A DNA stretch of 59,983 nucleotides from Thermoproteota archaeon. Lineage in GTDB: Archaea > Thermoproteota > Bathyarchaeia > Bathyarchaeales > Bathycorpusculaceae. A program made the translations under genes and the position numbers. The stretch is taken from the NCBI GenBank assembly GCA_012513715.1, contig JAAZBP010000046.1, positions 1-59,983 on the forward strand, read 5' to 3'. Shown here piece by piece: positions 46,567-54,705 of the stretch (its first letter is position 1; each line of letters opens with the position of its first letter). The notes beneath the pieces are model-generated. The model had not been told where the DNA came from, did not search any database, and was given only the letters and a program-made list of their open reading frames with translations.

Positions 46567-46734
46567 TACTAATATTTAGATAGAGAATCACTACATGTGA
46601 CTATCCTCCGCTCATTTAAATCAGAATGCAAACAAATGTGGAATGAGAAACTTATGAGAACATCCTCGGCCTTAGTCTGAAGTAGCTTTATCGCAATTGG
46701 TTAATAACATAAAAAAATGGAGGTTATTTTTAAC

Positions 46735-48308
46735 TTATGGGAGTAAAGCAACCGCATCTAATCTTAAGTTCACACTATAACCATAATAGGGGTCATCATA
46801 GCCGACAACTGCTACATAATTGAATGCTCCGTTGTATGTGCCTACCCAGAGGTGAGCTTCGGGGTATGGATACATGAATCCTCCTCCGACGTAGTCCCAA
46901 TTTGAACCATTGTTAGATACGTAGACATGTGTAAGGCTGTAGTATCCAGAGACCGAGTAAGCATCCAGGAAAATGTTTCCACCAGTGCTTGTGGGTAATT
47001 CTATACGATTATTATTGCACCGTCACCATGATTTGGGCCCCATATGCTCGCTGAGTGTTTATCGGGCGTGTTAGCTAGGTTTGAAGAGTCGGTTGGATAT
47101 CCATAGTTTATCGGAAACGAGTCATAGTAGTTTGTAGCGTACTTGAGAGGGCCCATAGCCCAGTACCAAACGGAATTAACGACTACAACGTTAGTGCCTA
47201 TGCCTTGAGGTATTCTGCCTGCCCAATCAGGATTTGATGGTTCATAGTAATAGTCAGAGTGACCAGTTCCAAGGGTTGTTGTAAAGGTTGGAACATTAGT
47301 TAGCTCCGAGTTTGTTGTGTATCCTTCCACACAACTTGCGGGAGAAAATGAGCCTCTTGGGTAATGAAGAAGCGTGGTCCCTGGAACATTATAGCTGTTA
47401 GACCAAGATGCTGAGTTAGTGTTGTCTACAATGTTGAAGTTAACGGTATTAGAGCCAGAAGTTGTAAACGAGAAGCTGTATGAGTGGTCAGGTGTATATG
47501 ATATTGGTATGATATCTGATTGGAAATTACCGCCGTTCGGTGCACGATAAACCATCCACTGTACTACACCGTTATAACCGTAGTATATAGTGAATTGGAA
47601 CCAAACGTAGTTATCGCTGGATGTACCGTAGGCTACATTCATTGGTTCATAAATAACCCAATCGTCAGGTTCCAAGTTTCCGATAGTATTGGATACAGCT
47701 GTGAATGCGCCGGTCATGTATGCAGGTAACTGAGTTCCTGATGCAGTAGCCCAAACATCAATAGAAAACTATGGGTTTGAGCTAGCGCGAGTATCCATTG
47801 TTAAGCTACCGTTTTCGTGTGTTATTAGGCGTGGTGTTGCTGTGGGCGTCTTAATGGCAGGTAAAGCGGTTTCATCTGAAGTTGGAGTGATAAACTTGCC
47901 AGTTGAGTTACTCTTAAGAGTACTGGTACTCAGATCACCAATCCTTGAAGACAAAATTCGAGGGGAAGTGCTTGGGTCTGGTAAGGAAAATACCTTGCCG
48001 TCTTTAGTTGTTATGATGCGTGGTGTTGCTGTCGGTATCTTGTCAGCAGGCAAAACGTTTTCATCAAAGTTGTAGGTATTGAACAGACCGATTGAATTAT
48101 TCGTGAGCACGGCGTTAGTTCCACCATTGTCTGGAGTTAAAATTCTAGGGGTACCACCATTAGGTAGAGGGAATACTTTGCCATCTTCAGTTTCTATATT
48201 GCGTGCTGGGTTGTCCTGGAAGGTCTCCGCATTTATGGGTACACTAGAAAGCAATGCACAAACGATAATAAGGGATATGGCGAATCCTGCAATTATTGTT
48301 TTTTTCAA
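46735..48308 (-). pseudogene. Secreted beta-rich protein gene broken by TAG and frameshift
   Basis: Three consecutive open segments read as one protein of about 520 residues. Segment 1 (48308-47769) starts at TTG with AGGAG upstream and has a signal peptide (1-28) plus a repeat region. An in-frame TAG (47771-47769) interrupts it; the same frame continues FSIDVWATASGTQL and on through 47717-47001. Near 47001 a one-base shift changes frame, and the protein continues IELPTSTGGNIFLDAYS to a TAA at 46735. The middle weakly resembles glutamic-peptidase-like beta sandwiches (Gln in VWFQFT, Glu in SCVEGY). That function is speculative. Confidence 0.8.
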
Positions 48309-48370
48309 TTTTTTATCTCCTGATTTTCAGTAAGGCAACCGATTTACTTAATACTATACTTCCGAACAAT

Positions 48371-48390
48371 TGTACTACATGAGTAGAACA
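48371..48390. promoter_or_regulatory. Palindromic operator upstream of the secreted-protein gene
   Basis: TGTACTA-CATGAG-TAGAACA, a 7-6-7 inverted repeat with one mismatch, lies 62 bp upstream of the TTG start. Just downstream of it, on the minus strand, is a TATAGTATTA stretch that could be the TATA box. It matches the operator at 48951-48970 at 16 of 20 positions when both are read on the minus strand. Confidence 0.6.
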
Positions 48391-48469
48391 GATAATTATA
48401 AAACGGCTAAAACAACTGGACCTTCACGGAATTGGTACTATAATTTGAAAAGGTTCTAATTATGCCGTT

Positions 48470-48892
48470 TTAAAGAATTCCTTTAATCCATGTTTTCGCT
48501 GTTTCATAACAAAAGATGTAGGATAGTATAGCCGTTGATATAGTGAAGAAAAAATAGTCACCTGAAAGAGTAGCTGGTCTTAGAATAGTAAGTTCGACTA
48601 TAAGGAATGCAACTGCAAGTATAGAATAGAATAGATACTTGGGAAATAGGAAACGACCGATTCTTACGCTGTTCTGTAGCAACACTTTGTTAATAACATA
48701 ATCACTTCCTTGGCGTTTTACAAGACATGCATCTTCCAGTTTAGACAAATGATATACTGCTATTGAGGGGCTGCTAAGATTGAGACCTCTTTGAACTTCT
48801 CGGACACCTACAGGTCTGCCGATTTTTAGCATAAAGCGGTAAATTTCTAAAGTTGTCCCTTTCAGATTATCAGTGGATTCTTTACCACTCAA
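48470..48892 (-). CDS. Membrane-anchored winged-helix transcription regulator
   Basis: A 140-residue protein. An N-terminal winged helix (about 10-70) has a clear HTH: VREVQRGLNLSSPSIAVYHLSKLEDACLVKRQGSDYVI. Two hydrophobic helices (about 85-103 and 112-130) then anchor it in the membrane. This layout is common among archaeal one-component regulators. The start is TTG. The gene is leftward, with a palindromic operator 59 bp upstream that recurs upstream of the adjacent secreted-protein gene, so autoregulation and control of that gene are likely (inference). Confidence 0.8.
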   Translation of the reverse strand: MSGKESTDNLKGTTLEIYRFMLKIGRPVGVREVQRGLNLSSPSIAVYHLSKLEDACLVKRQGSDYVINKVLLQNSVRIGRFLFPKYLFYSILAVAFLIVELTILRPATLSGDYFFFTISTAILSYIFCYETAKTWIKGIL

Positions 48893-48950
48893 TATAAATC
48901 CCGTCTTATCTTTTATCCAATAAATTTAATTAGTCTTTTCTATAGGAAAA

Positions 48951-48970
48951 TGTACTAATTTAGTAGTACA
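48951..48970. promoter_or_regulatory. Palindromic operator in the divergent regulator promoter
   Basis: TGTACTA-ATTTAG-TAGTACA is a perfect 7-bp inverted repeat with a 6-bp spacer. It lies between the leftward winged-helix regulator (start 48892) and the rightward membrane-protein gene (start near 48996). A second copy is at 48371-48390. Its symmetry fits a dimeric winged-helix protein. Confidence 0.65.
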
Positions 48971-48995
48971 GTTGTTCTGTAATATAGCATTAAAT

Positions 48996-49322
48996 ATGCA
49001 TTTGAAAATACCCAATTGGGACTTGCCAAAGATGCAAATATCTGAAAAAATTAAAATCATGCTGGCTGTAATGTCTGCAATTATAGTGACCCTTACTTTA
49101 GTAGGATTGACCTATTTTATTTTTCCAAGCCAACGAGATACACCATTCCCGCCGCCAGGTCCCTATCCGACCCCGGCACCTCTTATTTCAAGCCAAACTT
49201 ATGCCCTGCTTCTTATAGTAAGCTTTATAACAGCTATTGGAGCTACGGTTGTAATCCTGCTACTCATAAAATATACCAGACAGAGAATAGATAAGGGTAT
49301 TAAAAGGCTAAACCATTGTTAA
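48996..49322 (+). CDS. Small two-helix membrane protein with proline-rich loop
   Basis: About 108 residues from the ATG at 48996; an ATG at 48972 is the longer alternative but would start within 2 bases of the operator. There are two strong hydrophobic helices (about 20-42 and 67-91) joined by a Pro-rich external loop, FPPPGPYPTPAP, and a basic C-terminal tail. No family recognised. It is divergent from the membrane-anchored regulator and may be controlled by the same operator. Confidence 0.55.
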   Translation: MHLKIPNWDLPKMQISEKIKIMLAVMSAIIVTLTLVGLTYFIFPSQRDTPFPPPGPYPTPAPLISSQTYALLLIVSFITAIGATVVILLLIKYTRQRIDKGIKRLNHC

Positions 49323-49645
49323 GCTATTGATTTTGACGAGCTTTTTAAGTGATAATAACGCTTTGAGAAGCGCAAATTCTCTTTTTGTTCGATTATTTTT
49401 TGGACGTAAACCTCCAAAAATGTAAGTGCACTTACTGCCCTCCCTTCATTATATTTATCTATAGATATTAGGCGTTATCATAGGAACGGAAAATTATTGC
49501 GTATTTCGCACCTAGAAATTGGTGCTAACTAGTGAAAACAGCGGAGGCTTGTATCGGTTAGAGCAGAAAAAGTAATTTCTTGCGTTGCGCATAATTGCGC
49601 CTAAGGTCGTATATATTTTTTGTTTGTTGGGGCTTTGGGACAAAA
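49323..49645. other. 323-bp intergenic region with a 14-bp palindrome
   Basis: Contains the perfect palindrome GTAAGTGCACTTAC at 49422-49435 and a segment CTAAGGTC near 49601 that matches 8 bases of the IS5-element end. Otherwise it is AT-rich and shows no ORF. It lies between the small membrane-protein gene and the decayed transposase. Confidence 0.5.
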
Positions 49646-50603
49646 CTATTTTGGGTTAATTCTTATGGCGTAGATATTGTGGAAAAGCGCGTTTGAGAAG
49701 AGCGCAATCTGTTGTCTGTCGTCTCTTTTCTGCCTGATAATTCTGCCAAACCTGCCCTTGTCAGCAGAAAACCCGCTCTCACACACATTTCTATGAAAAT
49801 ATTCCGACAAAAAATCAACCGGAGAAGCCATCATCTTAGTAAAAACATCAGCCCAAGCACCAATCCTTTTGATGTTCTTTTTAGGAATCAAAAACAGAGA
49901 AACTGACCTATCAAACATTCTAATGACCTTTCGTGTACTAAAGTACTTATCAAGACGCATTGACTTCACCGCTACCCCAACCCGGCTAATCATGGCGGTC
50001 GCTTTGGAGAAAGCATCCCACTCCGACAGCCTAAAAACGCCACAGCCAACATACATCCCAGTCGCAAGATCAATGAATGAAAAGAAATAAACGTATTTTT
50101 TACCATACTTTTTTGGGACACTTCAGTAGTGATTTTCAACACTGACAAAAATAACCTGTTCCATCGCCAGCATAGTCGCCGCTTGTTTTCTCATCTTTTA
50201 GCAGCAAAACAAACAAGTTATGAAGTGCTAGTTTGACTTCTGGGTCGCCATAGAGACGTTCTATGTACTTGTAGCTAACGTCAACTCCAAAGAGAGGCTG
50301 AAAATACTGCAGTGACTCCTCTGCGTTACGGTTAGATTTATTGAGAAACCTCACCAGTATGAAGAGGTTCACTTTCTTCTCCAGGTCAAGCTTGGGTGGC
50401 CTACCCATTTTCTGTTCTTCTCTGTTTATGGTTTCCACGGCTTGGTGGATGTATTCGGGGAGGCGATGAAGCCCCTCTTTGACTTGGGCTCTTCTGTGCT
50501 CCCACTCGGTGTAGGGGTAGGTACATTTTCTATCTTTGAAAGATTCTTTTGTTTCGTCAAGAACAGCTAGCATTTCTTTAGCGCTTTTGACCATCAGTTT
50601 CAT
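49646..50603 (-). pseudogene. Decayed DDE transposase
   Basis: Two segments of one transposase. The first (50603-50136) covers the N-terminal part up to the catalytic-type DYAGDGTGYF. The second (50056-49646) covers the C-terminal part, with SGFSADKGRFGRIIRQKRDDRQQIALFSNALFHNIYAI. In the second frame, translation upstream of 50056 continues ENHY, then TGA, then SVPKKYGKKYVYFFSFIDLATG. At least one frameshift and one stop therefore separate the halves. No clear inverted repeats were found. The IS family is not settled. Confidence 0.75.
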
Positions 50604-51114
50604 GGTTAAAACTCTAAAGCGCAGGCTAGTTATAAGGTTATCATAGTCTTTTTTCGTGTGATTCTAGATAGAACACGCTGAAAGCTATTTACAAAGAGCA
50701 GCTATAGGATAGTACAGGCAACACGGTATACCAAACAATTGATTGCTTTCTAGATGCCCTGTCCTATTGTCATGTACACTTTGTTCTAGTGCATAGATTA
50801 ATTACTTATTTTAGATAATGAGTAGTTTGGTGACTGGTTGAATGACGAAGAAGCTTTTCATCGTCTATACCCTCCCATGACCTCCAATTTGAGATTAACC
50901 CTTTCATAGTCTTAGCAGACAATGAGCAAGAAGCCAAACAGTTAGTCGAGAATAACAAGGAATACCAAGAAAAACAGATAAATGGTGCAGAAAACAAAAC
51001 TAAATGCCACCTATACCCAAAAAATCTTGGGGATTAGCAAATCAAAGGAAAAAATAGCTCTAACGCAAGCAGATAATAGATAAATAATTTATAAAATAGG
51101 AAGTTTTGGATGGT
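50604..51114. other. 511-bp intergenic region with a possible gene remnant
   Basis: Separates the decayed transposase from the thermosome gene. On the plus strand an uninterrupted frame without a start codon, ending near 51039, reads ...NPFIVLADNEQEAKQLVENN...; its composition is protein-like and may be the tail of a lost gene. An imperfect TGTAC..GTGCA dyad lies near 50773. No RNA gene is seen. Confidence 0.4.
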
Positions 51115-52788
51115 TTAGTAGGGCATACCGCCCATACCACCCATTCCACCCATGCCGCCCATACCACCCATTCCACCTTGGGGCATTGGAGGCATCTTAT
51201 CGCCGCCTTTGACACTAATCAAATCGTCGATTTTGAGGATCATATTTGTGGCTTCTGTCGCTGATTTTATGACTTGCTGTTTAACACGAAGTGGCTCAAT
51301 AATCATCTTCTCGCACATATTAACAATTTTACCAGTGGATACATCGATGCCGAAGTATTTACCGTCTGGTTTTTCATGTTGTGAACGAAGTGCCACCATT
51401 ATGTCGATTGGATCCAACCCTGCGTTTTCAGCGAGTGTAAGTGGAATTTCTTCAACTGCTTCTGCAAACGCTTCTATTGCTAATTGTTCTCTTCCACCGA
51501 CTTGTACAGCATATGCTCTGAGGCCCTTTGATAGTTCAGCTTCAGGTGCACCGCCGCCTGCAACGATTTTACCGTCTTCTATTACGTTCCGAACAACACA
51601 TAAACCATCATGTAGTGAACGTTCTGCTTCGTCAATCACGTTGTTTGATGCACCACGAATAACGATTGTAACCGCCTTGGGGTTTTGGCAATCACGGATA
51701 TAGAGAAGTTTGTCATCACCAATTTTTACTTCTTCGACACGTTTAGCTTTGCCTAATACATCTGGATGTAAATCCTTGACGTTTGCCACTATTTTTCCGC
51801 CTGTTGCTCGCGAGAGTTTCTCCATGTCACTGCTGCTTACGCTTTTTACAGCTAATACACCAGCCTTACCTAGGAAGTGAAGCGCCATATCGTCAATGCC
51901 TTTTTCGCAGAAAATAACGTTTGCACCAGATTTAGTTACAGAAGTGACCATTTCTTTTAACATACGTTCTTCTTCGTCAAGGAACATCTGCATTTGATCG
52001 GGACTTTCAATGTTAATTTTTGCGTCGAACTCTGTTTTCTCAATTTCTAATTTAGCATTAAGCAGAGCAATTTTCGCGTCATCGACAAGTTTTGGCATAC
52101 CTGAACTGGCTATTTCCTTGTCAAGCACCATTCCTTTAATTAATTCAGTTTCTTCTAGACTTTTTCCATGTTTCTTGACAATTTTGATTAAGTCTATATC
52201 TGCAACGTATTTTTCGCCGATTTTTTCTGAAACTTGTTTTACTGAATCAACGATTATTTTTGCGAAGTGGTCTTCTGCTACGTTAATGCTTTTGCTTGAG
52301 ATAGAGGTGATAGCTACTTCTTTGAGTGTTTTTTCGTTATCAAAAGCAACAGGTAAAGCAATATTATTCAGAATTTCCTGAGCTTTTTCGCTTGCTTTCT
52401 TGTAGCCTTCAATAATCAGAGTCGGATGAATGTTTTTATCTAGTAGAGCCTCTGCTTTTGAGAGCAACTCTCCGGATAATATAACAGCGGTTGTTGTTCC
52501 ATCTCCTACTTCGTTATCTTGCGCTTTGGCAACTTCAACAAGCATTTTTGCAGCTGGATGTTGAACGTCAAGTTCTTTCATGATGGTTGCTCCGTCGTTG
52601 GTTATCGCAACGTCGCCCATGCCGGTAACAAGCATTTTATCCATACCACACGGACCAAGGGTGGTTTTCACTGATTCAGCAACGATTTTTGCAGCCATAA
52701 TGTTGTTCTTTAGAGCCTCGCGGCCAGTACTTCTGCCGGTACCTTCTTTTAATACGAGAACGGGAATATTTCCTCCACCTTGTGACAT
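51115..52788 (-). CDS. thsA: Thermosome subunit (group II chaperonin)
   Basis: A protein of about 557 residues forming the double-ring CCT-type chaperonin, partner of prefoldin. It has [11 protein letters not shown], the nucleotide-site motifs [10 protein letters not shown] and [11 protein letters not shown], and [14 protein letters not shown]. The C-terminus is a run of GGM repeats projecting into the cavity. The longest frame begins at TTG 52800; I prefer the ATG at 52788, with GGTGA about 6 bases upstream. Confidence 0.97.
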   Translation of the reverse strand: MSQGGGNIPVLVLKEGTGRSTGREALKNNIMAAKIVAESVKTTLGPCGMDKMLVTGMGDVAITNDGATIMKELDVQHPAAKMLVEVAKAQDNEVGDGTTTAVILSGELLSKAEALLDKNIHPTLIIEGYKKASEKAQEILNNIALPVAFDNEKTLKEVAITSISSKSINVAEDHFAKIIVDSVKQVSEKIGEKYVADIDLIKIVKKHGKSLEETELIKGMVLDKEIASSGMPKLVDDAKIALLNAKLEIEKTEFDAKINIESPDQMQMFLDEEERMLKEMVTSVTKSGANVIFCEKGIDDMALHFLGKAGVLAVKSVSSSDMEKLSRATGGKIVANVKDLHPDVLGKAKRVEEVKIGDDKLLYIRDCQNPKAVTIVIRGASNNVIDEAERSLHDGLCVVRNVIEDGKIVAGGGAPEAELSKGLRAYAVQVGGREQLAIEAFAEAVEEIPLTLAENAGLDPIDIMVALRSQHEKPDGKYFGIDVSTGKIVNMCEKMIIEPLRVKQQVIKSATEATNMILKIDDLISVKGGDKMPPMPQGGMGGMGGMGGMGGMGGMPY

Positions 52789-52846
52789 AATTTTCACCAA
52801 TTTCTAAGTTTAAAGTACAAACTGGAGTTCAACAATCAAATATCTG

Positions 52847-52854
52847 AATATAAA
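52847..52854 (-). promoter_or_regulatory. TATA box of the thermosome gene
   Basis: On the minus strand the sequence is GGGAAAAATTTATATTC, a BRE-like purine run followed by TTTATATT, about 59 bases upstream of the chosen ATG. The arrangement is typical of strongly expressed archaeal genes; the leader would be about 30-35 bases. Confidence 0.5.
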
Positions 52855-52947
52855 TTTTTCCCAGCACCAAAGCTATTAATGATAAAACTTGCTAGATAAA
52901 CAGTATAGAAGTAAGCTTTAAGTTTTTTAACTAAATCTGTTTAAAAT

Positions 52948-54021
52948 CTAACTCGCTTTTATTATCCTGTAACATGAGGCTTTTCGCAGTCTATTCATAA
53001 CTGCTAAACCTAAACCTTCAGTAGATACGCTTTCTGCGAGTATTACATCAACTCCTTGAGAATCAACTTCACGCAACAAACTAAACAGGTTACTAGCAAC
53101 AACTGACAAATTAAAGCGGCTTCCCAAAGATTTTATTACGTGACCAACATATGAAGAATAAGTTTCATCAGTAGCTAAAATTCCAACCGCCATATTTTTC
53201 GCTACATAATATTTTGATAATTCCTTAATTTTATTGACAACATCTTGGATGTTCCCCTCTACAAGAAGCACTTCAGCTTTTGGAGCATAATGCTTATGTT
53301 TCATTCCAGGTGAACTAATCTTATCTAGTGATAAATCACATTCTGCACTTACAAAAGGATGAAGTTCTAAATTACTCAATTCTTTCTTTAAAGCCTCAAA
53401 AGGTGTTCCACCAGGACGGAGAAGCACAGGTTTATCTCCACTTAAGTCAACTACTGTAGATTCAACGCCGATGCTGGTTGCTCCACCGTCAATAATGGCA
53501 TCTATTCGCCCGTTCAGGTCTTCATATACATGTTGAGCAGTCGTTGGACTAGGTTTAGTTGCTAAATTTGCACTAGGCGCTGCAATAGGTCGTTGACTTT
53601 GTTTGATTATTTGGAGGGCGATTTTATGTTTAGGAATACGTATTGCTATCGTATCTAAACCAGCAACAGTAACATCAGGTATGTTCTTTGATCGTTTGAA
53701 AATTAGTGTAAGTGGACCAGGCCAAAACTTTCTCATCAGTAACTCAGCTTCTGGCGGCACCTCAGCTACTAATGGATAAATAGCTGACTTTTCTGCAATG
53801 TGAATAATCGGAGGGTTATCTAGAGGTCTATTCTTGGCGTTAAACAGCGCTAAAACTGCAGATGGATTCAACGCATCGGCGCCCAACCCATAGACTGTTT
53901 CTGTTGGAAAGGCAACTAAACCACCATTTTGAATTATGTTTGCTACAATCTGAATTTTTGATAAATCCGGATTTTCGGAATCAACCTTGATCATTAAAGT
54001 ATCCACGTTAAAACATCCCAC
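52948..54021 (-). CDS. sua5: Threonylcarbamoyl-AMP synthase Sua5
   Basis: A 357-residue enzyme making threonylcarbamoyl-AMP, the donor that KEOPS transfers to A37 of tRNA (t6A). The YrdC domain (about 15-210) has GGLVAFPTETVYGLGADA, the KxR-type segment KNRPLDNP and PSANLATKPSPT. It is followed by the Sua5 C-terminal domain (about 235-357) after an SPGMKHKHYAPKA linker. An ATG at 53994 (MIKVDSENPD) is an alternative start. Confidence 0.94.
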   Translation of the reverse strand: MGCFNVDTLMIKVDSENPDLSKIQIVANIIQNGGLVAFPTETVYGLGADALNPSAVLALFNAKNRPLDNPPIIHIAEKSAIYPLVAEVPPEAELLMRKFWPGPLTLIFKRSKNIPDVTVAGLDTIAIRIPKHKIALQIIKQSQRPIAAPSANLATKPSPTTAQHVYEDLNGRIDAIIDGGATSIGVESTVVDLSGDKPVLLRPGGTPFEALKKELSNLELHPFVSAECDLSLDKISSPGMKHKHYAPKAEVLLVEGNIQDVVNKIKELSKYYVAKNMAVGILATDETYSSYVGHVIKSLGSRFNLSVVASNLFSLLREVDSQGVDVILAESVSTEGLGLAVMNRLRKASCYRIIKAS

Positions 54022-54094
54022 TTTTTAGAAAATAAAAATGAAGAAAACCTTCACCAAAACAATTGGAGACCATAGAATTCATCTTAAAAAGAAA

Positions 54095-54463
54095 TTATAT
54101 TGCAGTCGCTTCTTTTTGACTGTCACCCTTGATTAATTTATCTATTAGATACATAAAAAATTCTTGAGCGATAATCTCTCCAACCCTTTCTAAGTAAACA
54201 GAAACCATAGCGATTTTCCCAGTTTTAGAAGCAACGTACTCTGCAAACATACGAGCAGAAATAATGTTTTTATCACCCAACAACACTGAAGAAGTAACTT
54301 GACCAACAGGATCATGTTTTGGAACAGCAATTGCCAAGGTACCTAATTTATCTTCTTTTTCACTGAGCATAATCATTACTGAATTCTTAGATTCCACAAA
54401 CACAGATAAGAAACGTGTATCTTGTTGTTGAACCTCTTCTTTTTTGACTTTAGCGCGTTCCAA
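54095..54463 (-). CDS. PAC4-like proteasome assembly chaperone candidate
   Basis: A 122-residue protein. The order ESKNSVMIMLSE (24-35), KLGTLAIAV (39-47), VTSSVLLGD (56-64) and ASKTGKIAMVSVYLERV (78-94) parallels eukaryotic PAC4/PSMG4: a DS-x-IW strand, LAVAM, STSLLGD and ARKTNKQVFVSYNL. PAC4 helps assemble the proteasome alpha ring, and psmA is elsewhere in this window. The match is by eye, so the call is tentative. It is a single leftward gene downstream of no obvious operon partner. Confidence 0.55.
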   Translation of the reverse strand: MERAKVKKEEVQQQDTRFLSVFVESKNSVMIMLSEKEDKLGTLAIAVPKHDPVGQVTSSVLLGDKNIISARMFAEYVASKTGKIAMVSVYLERVGEIIAQEFFMYLIDKLIKGDSQKEATAI

Positions 54464-54705
54464 ATACTTCGCCTCTTATTGGTTTAGTATCTTTTAAGCT
54501 TAAAAAGACTTCACAAATTAAGCGTTTTTGGATTTAATACATATAGTTTATTGGAGTGGAAGCACGTCAGTTTGGATATTTAAAGTTGTTAAAAAATTCG
54601 AGTAATAGGAAATACACCACATTGATGTTACTCCTTAATATTGGAACAATTAGGGCATAAACTTAATTGTTAACCAAACGGACAATACAACTACGGGGTT
54701 AGTTG

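Noticed and set aside
47769-47771. Pyrrolysine recoding of the TAG in the exported-protein gene
   Set aside because: TAG is used as a normal stop in this window and a frameshift also breaks the gene, so a nonsense mutation is simpler; kept only as an alternative.
49601-49608. CTAAGGTC as a solo end of the IS5-family element
   Set aside because: Only 8 matching bases and no partner end; such octamers also occur inside unrelated genes.
49474-50646. 10-bp direct repeat GTTATCATAG (49474-49483 and 50637-50646) around the decayed transposase as a target duplication
   Set aside because: No matching inverted repeats lie inside the two copies, and a 10-bp AT-rich repeat can arise by chance over this span.
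51152-51703. Long Pro/Ser-rich frame antisense to the thermosome gene
   Set aside because: It is the complement of the GGM-repeat and Gly-rich chaperonin coding sequence, not an independent gene.
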